NCBI RefSeq assembly: GCF_003207955.1 | Contig: NZ_NOXG01000003.1 | Location: 1 to 64,000, forward strand | Direction of reading: 5' to 3' | DNA: 64,000 nt | Source of the DNA: Novacetimonas pomaceti | Lineage (GTDB): Bacteria > Pseudomonadota > Alphaproteobacteria > Acetobacterales > Acetobacteraceae | Part shown: positions 1 to 7,300 of the stretch, piece after piece | Position numbering within the stretch: the stretch's first letter is position 1 | How the letters are laid out: the number at the start of each line of letters is the position of its first letter | Translations under genes and position numbers: made by a program | The notes under the pieces: generated by a model | Databases searched by the model: none | The model's input: only the letters and a program-made list of their open reading frames with translations | What the model was told of the DNA's origin: nothing

Positions 1-325
1 AGTCACCCAATCCAACCAGCCCCACCATGCCACAAAGTGACACAGCAAAACGCCGCCAACATATCCCTTCCAGTCTCTATTCAATTGTCAATGAACCGGC
101 CTTCAAAAAGCCTCAACCCAACCGGGCCAAACACTCTAGAAAACCAAACCGCTAAACTCAAGAACTTTCTGCCCCCGAAGCGGTGAACGGGGATATACGG
201 CCACCAATCACCACCGTCAATCAAAAAATGAAAGTTTTTTGAAAAGGATCACGACCCATCAGGACCAAAATCGAAAAGAAACGGCAGAAAACCACCATTT
301 CTTTTGATTTCATAAAGTTAGAGAA
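1..325. other. intergenic stretch, no gene recognised
   Basis: I see no convincing coding region, RNA gene or clear intrinsic terminator here. The stretch is AT-richer than the coding DNA beside it and lies downstream of the minus-strand DUF192 gene. It may hold the 3' untranslated end of that transcript. Confidence 0.5.
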
Positions 326-850
326 TCAGGGGCTGACCTTCTTCGCATCGGTGAGCGCCGGCGTTTCGACCTTGTCGCCGACAACGATTCCCAGCTTCTC
401 CGTCAGGCCACCCTGAAGTTCCAGCGTCGCGCGCACAGGCCCCTGGCTGCTGATATGGGCAAGGCTGAGGGGGACGGCATTCTCGACAATGGAGGAGATG
501 CGGTTGTCCATGCCGATAAAAACGATATCCAGCGGCACGAGCGTATGCTGCATCCACATCTCGCTGGGTCGGGGATAGGACCAGACGAAAATCATCCCCC
601 CATCGGCGGGAACGGATTTGCGATACATTTCCCCCACCTGCTGTTCACGGGGGGTCGATGCCTTTTCAACCGAAAACACGTGCCGCACATTGTCATGACC
701 CGTGATGGTCAGCGCGACCTTGGGCAGTTCCGCCTGCGCCTGCGTCGGCTCACCAGTTTCCTGCGCCTGCGTGACAACGGGGGCAAACAGCAGCAGCCCG
801 GACAGGCACGCGCCGACAATCCGGACGGGGGTCATCACGGATGACTTCAT
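326..850 (-). CDS. DUF192 family exported protein
   Basis: This 174-residue protein belongs to the DUF192 family, small periplasmic or extracellular proteins of unknown biochemical role. Residues 1 to about 30 form a signal peptide: a short basic start, a hydrophobic core (GLLLFAPVV) and an AQA-type cleavage region. The DUF192 fold follows from about residue 50 to 160, with the characteristic stretches MYRKSVPADGGMIFVW and WMQHTLVPLDIVFI. The ATG gives an intact signal peptide, so I keep it. It is separated by only 33 bp from the metallo-hydrolase gene upstream on the same strand, so the two may be co-transcribed. The family call is firm and the function is unknown. Confidence 0.85.
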   Translation of the reverse strand: MKSSVMTPVRIVGACLSGLLLFAPVVTQAQETGEPTQAQAELPKVALTITGHDNVRHVFSVEKASTPREQQVGEMYRKSVPADGGMIFVWSYPRPSEMWMQHTLVPLDIVFIGMDNRISSIVENAVPLSLAHISSQGPVRATLELQGGLTEKLGIVVGDKVETPALTDAKKVSP

Positions 851-883
851 AGATTCTCTCTCCAGCTAAACAGCCCGCAGGGA

Positions 884-1552
884 TCAGCGCAGAAAGAGGT
901 TCCCCTGCCGTTCCGCCCCGATCGTCGTGGCCGGTCCATGACCGGGCAGGATCGTGACATCATCGCCCAGCGGAAGCAATTGCCGCACGATCGCCTCCTT
1001 CAGGACATCGGCATCGCCATAGGGAAAATCGGTGCGGCCCACCGATCCCTGAAAAAGGGTATCGCCGACAAAGGCAAAGCGGGCCTGCGGGTCGAAAAAC
1101 ACGACATGTCCCGGCGTGTGGCCGGGCACATGCAGCACCTGGAATTCATGCCCGAGCAGGTCAAGCCGTTCCCCATCGGTCACGAAACGATCCACATGGG
1201 CATCCTGCATTCCCTCCACGCCAAAGCGCGCGGCCTGCTGCGTAATGCTGGAGAGGAGGAAGTCATCGCGCGCATCCGGCCCGATCAGCGGGACCTGATG
1301 GCCGTCCTGACGTACCGTCAGCTCATCGCGCAGGGCGTCCGCGCCGCCCGCGTGATCGAGATGGCCGTGCGTCAGGAGGATGGCGTCCACCGTCAGGTTC
1401 CTGTCCGCGATCACCTTCAGCAGACGGGGAACATCCCCCCCCGGGTCCACGACGATCGCATGACGCGAACGACGGTCCCACAGGATGGAACAGTTCTGTG
1501 CAAATGCCGTAACCGGGACAACTTCCAGCGCGAGTGAGGATGGCTGCGACAT
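884..1552 (-). CDS. MBL-fold metallo-hydrolase (glyoxalase II-like)
   Basis: A metallo-beta-lactamase-fold hydrolase of about 222 residues. The metal-binding signature THGHLDHAGG (HxHxDH) is present, followed by VPGHTPGH and a C-terminal GHGPATT motif carrying the remaining histidine ligands. The overall arrangement matches short glyoxalase II-like (YcbL-type) hydrolases, which act on thioesters or related substrates in the cytoplasm; the exact substrate cannot be read from sequence. An upstream start would add about 25 unrelated residues. I chose the ATG giving MSQPSSLAL because a GGGAG ribosome-binding sequence precedes it by about 10 bases. It lies between the host-attachment gene and the DUF192 gene on the same strand. 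Confidence 0.85.
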   Translation of the reverse strand: MSQPSSLALEVVPVTAFAQNCSILWDRRSRHAIVVDPGGDVPRLLKVIADRNLTVDAILLTHGHLDHAGGADALRDELTVRQDGHQVPLIGPDARDDFLLSSITQQAARFGVEGMQDAHVDRFVTDGERLDLLGHEFQVLHVPGHTPGHVVFFDPQARFAFVGDTLFQGSVGRTDFPYGDADVLKEAIVRQLLPLGDDVTILPGHGPATTIGAERQGNLFLR

Positions 1553-1644
1553 CTCATTACTACTCCCTTGCAATCCCGATGGGCGGATGATCCCGTCATT
1601 GAGCCACAAACCGGCGGACGGGACCATCGTTTATCAACCGTTTA

Positions 1645-2025
1645 TTAACGGATTTTGGGCAGCGGCCATCCCGTCGCGGGAATATCGAAATGGGAGGCAA
1701 GGTTATGATCGGGAATATTGGTCAGGTCCTTGTCCACCGTCTTGACCACGGCAGGACGCGACTCAACATCCAGATGGGCGGTGATCTGGTGCATCACCTC
1801 ACCCGGCGCGGCAATCGCCAGGCCCACGGCTTCCTTCTTGCGCACCGCATCGTTCAGGTACGCGGCGACCACCTTGCCATAGGCGCCGTCGCGGGGCGCT
1901 TCGGGGCCTTTCGCGTCGTCGCTCTTGAGATGGGCGATGGTCGCCAGCCCGTGTTCCCCATGCTTGAGGATACGCGCATGCAGGCTGTCGGCCACGACAT
2001 ACCAGACAGGATCAATATAGCTCAT
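1645..2025 (-). CDS. host attachment family protein
   Basis: A 126-residue protein of the bacterial 'host attachment' family, which relates to release-factor eRF1-like folds. It opens with WYVVADSLHARIL, where the strand plus small-residue pattern is typical, and contains a lysine-, histidine- and aspartate-rich middle. The name derives from Agrobacterium work. The family is common in alphaproteobacteria that do not infect hosts, so the name should not be read as proof of attachment. There is no signal peptide or membrane segment, so it is predicted cytoplasmic. It is divergent from the xdhC-like gene across about 150 bp. Confidence 0.7.
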   Translation of the reverse strand: MSYIDPVWYVVADSLHARILKHGEHGLATIAHLKSDDAKGPEAPRDGAYGKVVAAYLNDAVRKKEAVGLAIAAPGEVMHQITAHLDVESRPAVVKTVDKDLTNIPDHNLASHFDIPATGWPLPKIR

Positions 2026-2052
2026 GAAATGTCAGCTCCTTGATATGGAATG

Positions 2053-2085
2053 AAACGCGTTACACATGACAGACTTCACGCGTTT
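2053..2085. promoter_or_regulatory. spaced inverted repeat between divergent genes
   Basis: The half-sites AAACGCGT (2053-2060) and ACGCGTTT (2078-2085) form a perfect 8-bp inverted repeat with a 17-bp spacer. They lie in the divergent region between the host-attachment gene and xdhC. It could be an operator for a dimeric regulator, but no regulator gene is adjacent and the match may be chance. Confidence 0.3.
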
Positions 2086-2174
2086 GCGAACACACCCGCT
2101 GTCAGATAGATATGGACGCTCGGTTTTTCCAGCGGGTAGCGCGCCCATATCCGTGCTGATCGAGTAGCCCTGCC

Positions 2175-3272
2175 ATGACACAGCCCCTCATCTCCCACGA
2201 TCCACTTGACCTTGCCATCGCATGGGCACGCGCCGGACAGGCCGCCGCACTGGCCTGCGTGACCTCCACGTGGGGCAGTTCGCCACGGCCCGCGGGCAGC
2301 ATGATGGCGGTCAGCGCGACCGGACGGATCGAGGGATCGGTCAGTGGCGGCTGCGTGGAAGGCGCCGTCATCGCGGAAGCGGGCGAGGTCATGCAGGATG
2401 GCCGTCCACGCAGCCTGTCCTATGGCGTCTCCAGCGAGGATGCGTGGTCTGTCGGGCTGGCATGTGGCGGCCTGCTGGATGTTTATGTCGAATCGATCAG
2501 CACGCCCGAAAGGCCGACCGGCACGCTGGAACTGGCGCTGCTTGAACGGCTGTCGGCCCTGCGACAGGCACGCCAGCCCGTGCTTCTGGCCACGCGCCTG
2601 TCGGACGGCAGACATATCGTCCTGACCTGTGGTGAGCGGGGCCTGCAGGCACCCGATGTCCTTCCCGAAGATTCCGGCCATGTCGCCTCCCTGTCCGAAA
2701 GCGCGCGGCAGGCGTTCCATACCGGTCGCAGCCTGCGGCATATCGACACGCAGGCAGAGGAATGGTTCCTTCACCTGATCCCGATGCAGCCACGGCTGAT
2801 GATCGTCGGTGCGGTGCATATCGCGCAGGTGCTGGCACCGATGGCGCAGACGGCCGGATTCGCGGTCACGGTGATCGACCCGCGCACGCAGCTTGCCACG
2901 GCAGACCGCTTTCCCGGCATCAAGCTGGACACGCAATGGCCTGACGAGGCACTGGACAGCCTGCATATCGACAACCAGACCGCGATCGTCACGCTGACCC
3001 ATGATGCCAAGCTGGATGATCCCACCCTGCGCCATGCCCTGCGGGGGCCGGCCTTCTATATCGGTGCCCTCGGCTCACGCAAGACGCAGGCCTCGCGCCT
3101 GACACGGCTGAGGGAGGACGGATTTTCCGACGAACAGACGCGCCGTATCCATGGCCCGGTCGGGCTGGCGATCGGCGCGGTGGGGGCTGCGGAAATCGCG
3201 CTGTCGATTCTGGCGGAAATTGTCGCCGTGCGCCGTAATGCGCCGCTGGGCCACCATCCCGGCTGGACATGA
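2175..3272 (+). CDS. XdhC/CoxF-type molybdoenzyme maturation protein
   Basis: A 365-residue XdhC family protein. XdhC binds molybdenum cofactor, helps its sulfuration and delivers it to xanthine dehydrogenase-type enzymes in the cytoplasm. The N-terminal XdhC/CoxI domain includes VTSTWGSSPRPAGSMM and GSVSGGCVEGAV (residues about 28-65). The C-terminal Rossmann-like domain begins near residue 210 (RLMIVGAVHIAQVL) and contains YIGALGSRKTQASR. It overlaps the next gene by ATGA, so the two are translationally coupled. In acetic acid bacteria such factors may serve the molybdopterin-containing membrane aldehyde dehydrogenase, but no molybdoenzyme gene lies in this window, so the client is inference. 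Confidence 0.88.
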   Translation: MTQPLISHDPLDLAIAWARAGQAAALACVTSTWGSSPRPAGSMMAVSATGRIEGSVSGGCVEGAVIAEAGEVMQDGRPRSLSYGVSSEDAWSVGLACGGLLDVYVESISTPERPTGTLELALLERLSALRQARQPVLLATRLSDGRHIVLTCGERGLQAPDVLPEDSGHVASLSESARQAFHTGRSLRHIDTQAEEWFLHLIPMQPRLMIVGAVHIAQVLAPMAQTAGFAVTVIDPRTQLATADRFPGIKLDTQWPDEALDSLHIDNQTAIVTLTHDAKLDDPTLRHALRGPAFYIGALGSRKTQASRLTRLREDGFSDEQTRRIHGPVGLAIGAVGAAEIALSILAEIVAVRRNAPLGHHPGWT

Positions 3273-3907
3273 CCGCACGTCATCCAGACGGCATTGATGC
3301 CATCGTTCTGGCGGCGGGCCTGTCGCGCCGGACGGCCCCCCGGCACAAGCTGCTGGCCCGCGATGCCGACGGCATTCCGATGATCGCCACGACCGTGCGC
3401 CGGATACAGGCAAGCAGGGCGGGACGCATTGTCGTCGTGCTGGGCCATCGCGCGGATGAAATCCGCGATGCGATCCAGTCCCACGTGGTTTCGGACCGCC
3501 CCTCCCCCGGCTTTGTCATCGCGCCCGACCACGAACGGGGCCTGTCCGCCACCCTGCGATCCGGAATCGGGGAGGCACAGGCACATGGGGCGGCCGGCGC
3601 GATGATCTGCCTTGGCGACATGCCCCTGATCCAGACGGAGATGCTGGATCGCATGATCGCCGCCCATCAGGCGCACCATCCCCCGGCGGTTGTCGTCATG
3701 CATGATGGGCGGCGTGGAAACCCGGTCCTGTGGGATCGGCGGATGTTTCCGTCACTGCTGGGCCTTACGGGGGACGAGGGCGCGCGCGGGCTGTTGCACC
3801 AGCATGAAAAGGACCTGCTGCGATTGCCGGCGGGGGAGGAAATTCACCTCGACTTCGATACGCCTGACCGGCTGGAGCAGTTTTCCCGCCTGTCATTGCC
3901 GTCTTGA
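3269..3907 (+). CDS. MobA/MocA-like molybdenum cofactor nucleotidyltransferase
   Basis: A 212-residue NTP-transferase-domain protein. It carries the nucleotide-binding start VLAAGLSRRTAPRHKLL and the metal-binding CLGDMPLI segment. The family (MobA, MocA, the CoxC group) transfers CMP or GMP onto molybdopterin. Coupling to an XdhC gene favours the cytidylyltransferase (MocA) sense, because XdhC clients use the cytosine dinucleotide form in bacteria. The start overlaps the stop of xdhC (ATGA). The usual arginine-methionine-glycine after LAAG is replaced by RRTAP, a mild departure. The family is secure; CTP versus GTP use is inferred from context. Confidence 0.82.
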   Translation: MTARHPDGIDAIVLAAGLSRRTAPRHKLLARDADGIPMIATTVRRIQASRAGRIVVVLGHRADEIRDAIQSHVVSDRPSPGFVIAPDHERGLSATLRSGIGEAQAHGAAGAMICLGDMPLIQTEMLDRMIAAHQAHHPPAVVVMHDGRRGNPVLWDRRMFPSLLGLTGDEGARGLLHQHEKDLLRLPAGEEIHLDFDTPDRLEQFSRLSLPS

Positions 3908-3989
3908 CCTGCCTGCCGGTCATGGCACACAGGACCCGCGACCGGACGGTTTTCCGGAAACATTCCTTTTCCACATGGGAATAATGATC

Positions 3990-4340
3990 ATGAGCAAGAT
4001 TATCCGCAGCGAATCGAACGACATCCTGTCAAAGGTCGTCGAATATCACGGCTTCCTCTTCACGCAGGGATTCGTCGCCCGCGACCTGTCCGCCGACATC
4101 ACCGCGCAGACCAAGGACGTGCTGGAACAGATCGACGCCGCGCTGGAGGCCCATGGCACCGACAATACCCGTCTGCTGCAGGCCCAGATCTGGCTGAAGG
4201 ACATCACCGAACGCGATGCCATGAACAAGGTCTGGAGCGCATGGCTGCCCAAGGGCGGCGCCCCTGCCCGCGCCTGCGTCGAGGCCAAGATGGCCCATCC
4301 CGACGTGCGCGTCGAAATCATGATCGTCTGCACGAAATAA
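3990..4340 (+). CDS. RidA/YjgF family protein
   Basis: About 116 residues covering a complete RidA-type fold. RidA proteins are small trimeric cytoplasmic enzymes, many of which hydrolyse reactive enamine or imine intermediates. Visible features are VVEYHGFLFTQGFVAR near the start, VLEQIDAALEAHGT in the helix, and the conserved PARACVEAKMAHPDVRVEI near the end, which holds the arginine that binds the substrate carboxylate in true RidA enzymes. In-frame ATGs lie at 3975, 3984 and 3990. The last has a GGGA sequence at 3977-3980 with good spacing and gives the usual N-terminus MSKIIRS. A more distant RidA paralogue lies at 45.6 kb. Confidence 0.85.
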   Translation: MSKIIRSESNDILSKVVEYHGFLFTQGFVARDLSADITAQTKDVLEQIDAALEAHGTDNTRLLQAQIWLKDITERDAMNKVWSAWLPKGGAPARACVEAKMAHPDVRVEIMIVCTK

Positions 4341-4669
4341 GCCTCGTTTGCAGGCCGGAACGAAGGGTGGCGTGGCGCGAATCAACTGTCACATTTATGC
4401 CACTCTTTGTTTCTACATGCTGATCTGTCGCTGGTGCGACTCAAGACATAAAGATGTGAAAATCGCCAGAAAAAGCAGATGTTTTTAGTCCGATTAAGGA
4501 ATTAATTCCTATTTTTTCTTTTTGGCTGGGCCATTCTGCGAAAACTGACTGACTCCCGATCCAGATGCGCCGCTCAGGCTTGTCAGGATTGCAAACAGCT
4601 TGCTACTTCACAGGAGCGGGATGCGAATGCCCCCTTACGGCACAACCCAGAGGCGGAGACTTTAAGAGT
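4341..4669. other. AT-rich intergenic region with a 14-bp palindrome
   Basis: No gene is seen. AGGAATTAATTCCT (4497-4510) is a perfect 14-bp palindrome followed by a T-rich run. It could be an operator for the CHAP protein gene downstream, or part of a terminator for the RidA gene. The region around 4390-4540 is clearly AT-richer than its flanks, as expected for a promoter. Confidence 0.4.
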
Positions 4670-5443
4670 ATGCGGATCGGCAGTCTGAAGCGTGGCTTAT
4701 ACCTATCCGTCCTTACAGCCTCTTTCGGGTTGATGCTTTCCGGCACGACCCAGGCACGCACTGTCCGCCACTCAGCAACGCGTCTTACGCATGCCTCTGC
4801 CACCACGCATCACACCACTGCCATTCATCATGCGGGCACCCATCGCCGCTGGCACCATGAAGGCGGCCATGTCATCCAATGTGTGGCCTTCGCCAAAAGC
4901 GCGTCGAGCGTCATGATACGCGGCAACGCCGCCGACTGGTGGCATAACGCGGCAGGCCGCTATGCCCGCGGGAACATGCCTGAGGAAGGCAGCGTCCTGA
5001 ACTTCCGCGCCACGCGTCGCATGCCCCTGGGCCATGTCGCCGTTGTCCGGCAGCTGGTGGACAGCCGCACGATCATCATCGACCAGTCACACTGGGGGCA
5101 ACGCGGCGTAAGCCGGAATGTTCCTGTCATCGACGTGTCGCCCAATAATGACTGGTCTGCGGTGCGCGTTGCCCTGAACAGCCGCAATGGTTCGTTCGGC
5201 AGCATCTATCCCACCTATGGCTTCATTTACGGTCGTCCGGACGGCAATGGCCGCAGCCTGAGCAGCCCGATGTCGGGCATGATGACCGCCGCCGCCGATC
5301 AGGAAATCGCCCGCACGCCGGTTTCCAGCCGCAAGGGTCGTCACAGCACCACGACCGAGATCGCGGAAGCGCCTGAGCCCGTTTCGTCGGCTTCCTCTTC
5401 CCTCGCCTTCGATGATGACGCGCCGAACCGTTCCTGGGAATAA
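4670..5443 (+). CDS. secreted CHAP-domain protein (putative peptidoglycan amidase)
   Basis: About 257 residues from the ATG at 4670, which is preceded by a purine-rich GCGGAG. Residues 1-29 form a signal peptide ending in TTQA. A histidine- and threonine-rich linker follows. A CHAP domain then spans about residues 60-170, with catalytic-type cysteine in IQCVAFAK, the GNAADWW segment and histidine in GHVAVV. CHAP domains are cysteine amidases or endopeptidases that cut peptidoglycan crosslinks. The C-terminal 50-60 residues are low-complexity and serine-rich. The catalytic residues look intact, so activity is plausible. The partner and trigger are unknown, and the gene stands alone. Confidence 0.82.
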   Translation: MRIGSLKRGLYLSVLTASFGLMLSGTTQARTVRHSATRLTHASATTHHTTAIHHAGTHRRWHHEGGHVIQCVAFAKSASSVMIRGNAADWWHNAAGRYARGNMPEEGSVLNFRATRRMPLGHVAVVRQLVDSRTIIIDQSHWGQRGVSRNVPVIDVSPNNDWSAVRVALNSRNGSFGSIYPTYGFIYGRPDGNGRSLSSPMSGMMTAAADQEIARTPVSSRKGRHSTTTEIAEAPEPVSSASSSLAFDDDAPNRSWE

Positions 5444-5485
5444 GGTCTGGCCTTACTGGTCGGACCTTCATGGCCTGAGTTTGGG

Positions 5486-5607
5486 AACTGTTTAAAAAAC
5501 AGTCTGCTGGCAATAAATCATAAAAGTTTTTGGGTGCCGCCTTTTTTCAAAAAGGCGGCGTCTTTTCGAAGCTTTTTGCAAAAAGCTTCACCAAAAACTT
5601 TTATGAT
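5486..5607 (+). repeat. dispersed hairpin-rich repeat, copy A
   Basis: This is the best preserved copy. The core 5517-5607 has perfect 17-bp terminal inverted repeats: ATCATAAAAGTTTTTGG at 5517-5533 and its complement at 5591-5607. Two internal perfect hairpins follow: GCCGCCTTTTT/AAAAAGGCGGC (5536-5559) and GAAGCTTTTT/AAAAAGCTTC (5568-5589). An outer ACTGTTTAAAA-type end lies just upstream. It sits between the convergent 3' ends of the CHAP gene and rlmH and could also terminate both. Confidence 0.85.
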
Positions 5608-5618
5608 TCCATGGGATG

Positions 5619-6080
5619 TCAGTCCGGCCGTCCCGCACGATGATAGGGATGGCCCGTTGCAATGGCGCGCGCGCGGTATAGCTGTTCCGCCAGCAACCCG
5701 CGCACCAGCATATGCGGCCATGTCATCGGCCCCAGCGACAGTGTATCGTCGGCACGCTCCATAACGCAGCTGTCCAGCCCTTCCGCGCCACCGATCAGGA
5801 AACAGATCGGCCGCGACAGCCCCATCCAGCGTTCCAGCGCCCGGGCGAAGGACAGGCTGTCATGGGGCCGTCCCCCTTCGTCCATTGCCACGACATGCGC
5901 CCGCGCCGGAAGTGCTGCCAGCAGGGCCTGCCCTTCCCGCCGCTTGATTTCCGCCGTCGCCCCGCGTCCCTCAGGCAGTTCCGTCAGCCTGAGGCGTGGC
6001 GAAAGACGTTCGGCGTAACGACTGAACAGGTCCTTTTCGACCCGATCCTTCATCCGCCCGATGGCAATCATGTGCAGCAA
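5619..6080 (-). CDS. rlmH: 23S rRNA pseudouridine(1915) N3-methyltransferase RlmH
   Basis: RlmH is a SPOUT-class enzyme that uses SAM to methylate pseudouridine 1915 in helix 69 of 23S rRNA on the assembled ribosome. The SPOUT knot signature FLIGGAEGLD is present, with AIGRMKDRVE at the start and a C-terminal stretch ending in LLAEQLYRARAI-type sequence. Alignment to the family N-terminus favours a TTG start at 6080, six bases from the rsfS stop; an ATG at 6071 would shorten it by three residues. It is the last gene of a proA-nadD-rsfS-rlmH run. Its stop codon lies just beyond repeat copy A. Confidence 0.92.
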   Translation of the reverse strand: MLHMIAIGRMKDRVEKDLFSRYAERLSPRLRLTELPEGRGATAEIKRREGQALLAALPARAHVVAMDEGGRPHDSLSFARALERWMGLSRPICFLIGGAEGLDSCVMERADDTLSLGPMTWPHMLVRGLLAEQLYRARAIATGHPYHRAGRPD

Positions 6081-6085
6081 GATGC

Positions 6086-6571
6086 CTAGCCCAGCGGTTC
6101 GGCGGATTCCTCTGGCGGGACATCCAGTTCCTTGCCCCACATCCGTTCCAGGCCGTACATGGCACGGGCTTCGGCCTTGAACAGGTGGACAATGATGTCG
6201 CCCGCGTCAATCAGCACCCAGTCGGACCCGTTCGCGCCCTCGATCAGGACACGCTTCAGCCCAACCTCGCGCAGCTTGCGCTCGATATGGGAGGCCATGG
6301 CCGTGATCTGACGGTCGGCAAGGCCGGTGGCGATCACCATCCGGTCGGCAAAGGCGGCACGTCCCGTCAGGTCGAGCACCACGATATCCTCTCCCTTGTC
6401 ATCGGAAAGGCTGTTCGTGATGATTTCCAGATAGGTATCGACCATCGGATCATTCACCGGCTCGCGCCGCCCGGATGCGACAGGACCTGCGACGGCCGCT
6501 TTCTTGCGTGGGGTTCCCGGCGCCGTAACCGCGCTGCCCAGGGGGGCAACCGATGCGCCTGCGGTTTTCAT
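6086..6571 (-). CDS. rsfS: ribosome silencing factor RsfS
   Basis: RsfS (Iojap/DUF143) binds ribosomal protein L14 and blocks subunit joining under poor nutrition. The conserved domain starts at MVDTYLEIITNSL (codon at about 6445). It contains DIVVLDLTGRAAFADRMVIATG, given here in its parts DIVVLDLTG and MVIATG, and then DWVLIDAGDIIVHLF. About 40 residues of alanine- and lysine-rich sequence precede the domain if the ATG at 6571 is used. GTG at 6628 and ATG at 6445 are the alternatives. I prefer 6571 but the N-terminal extension is uncertain. It sits between nadD and rlmH, an arrangement widely seen in bacteria. Confidence 0.9.
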   Translation of the reverse strand: MKTAGASVAPLGSAVTAPGTPRKKAAVAGPVASGRREPVNDPMVDTYLEIITNSLSDDKGEDIVVLDLTGRAAFADRMVIATGLADRQITAMASHIERKLREVGLKRVLIEGANGSDWVLIDAGDIIVHLFKAEARAMYGLERMWGKELDVPPEESAEPLG

Positions 6572-6664
6572 GCCCGTACGGCGTTTTGCACCCGTTTCGG
6601 CTGAAGGCTTCCTGATGATGGCTCTCACTCCTGTCGGGGTGCCTGCGCATGTCCCCGGACATGA

Positions 6665-7291
6665 TCAGGCCGGGCCTTGGCCCGATGCACGTATTTCTGT
6701 CGCTGATATAGCGTTCTGCGGCGCGGGAAGAAAGACCCATGCGCATCCTCCCTTCCGCGCCAGCACCGGCGCCTCGCGCGCGGGACGCCGCCATGACGCC
6801 ATGCAGCGCGCGACCCGCCCATGCAACGCCGCCGGATTGTATCCGGGCCGGGGCAGGATCGCGATCGGCACCAGCTTCATGATGCGTTTCCATCGCCGCC
6901 AGCGCGCCATCTGCGCCAGTCCGTCCGCCCCCATCAGCCATACAAAGTGTGCGCGGGGAAAACGTCGCCGCAACTGTGTAATCGTATCGACGGTATAGCG
7001 GGTTCCCATGCGGCTTTCGATATCCGTGGCGATGATCCGGCGTCCGAATGGCGCGACACGCCTGCGTGCCTGTTCCAGCCGCTGCGATGCCGGGGCCATG
7101 CCCGCCACCGGCTTCAGGGGGTTTCCCGGCGATACCAGAAGCCATACCTGATCAAGGCCAAGCTGCCGCAACGCGCGACAGGCCAGCTGTATATGTCCCT
7201 CGTGAATCGGGTTGAACGAACCGCCCAGCAGCCCGATGCACGCACGCCTGCGGTCGCCACGCACGGGAATCGCGGAAGAAGACGCCCCCAT
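6665..7291 (-). CDS. nadD: nicotinate-nucleotide adenylyltransferase NadD
   Basis: NadD joins ATP and nicotinate mononucleotide to make deamido-NAD in the cytoplasm. The 208-residue protein shows the nucleotidyltransferase start GLLGGSFNPIHEGHIQLA with the (H/T)xGH signature, the substrate loop VSPGNPLKP and the late ISATEIRAS motif. It follows proA by 9 bp and precedes rsfS by about 90 bp, so it is probably part of the same operon. NadE, the last step of the pathway, is at 36.7-38.7 kb. Confidence 0.93.
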   Translation of the reverse strand: MGASSSAIPVRGDRRRACIGLLGGSFNPIHEGHIQLACRALRQLGLDQVWLLVSPGNPLKPVAGMAPASQRLEQARRRVAPFGRRIIATDIESRMGTRYTVDTITQLRRRFPRAHFVWLMGADGLAQMARWRRWKRIMKLVPIAILPRPGYNPAALHGRVARCMASWRRPAREAPVLARKGGCAWVFLPAPQNAISATEIRASGQGPA

Positions 7292-7300
7292 CGGAATGAA

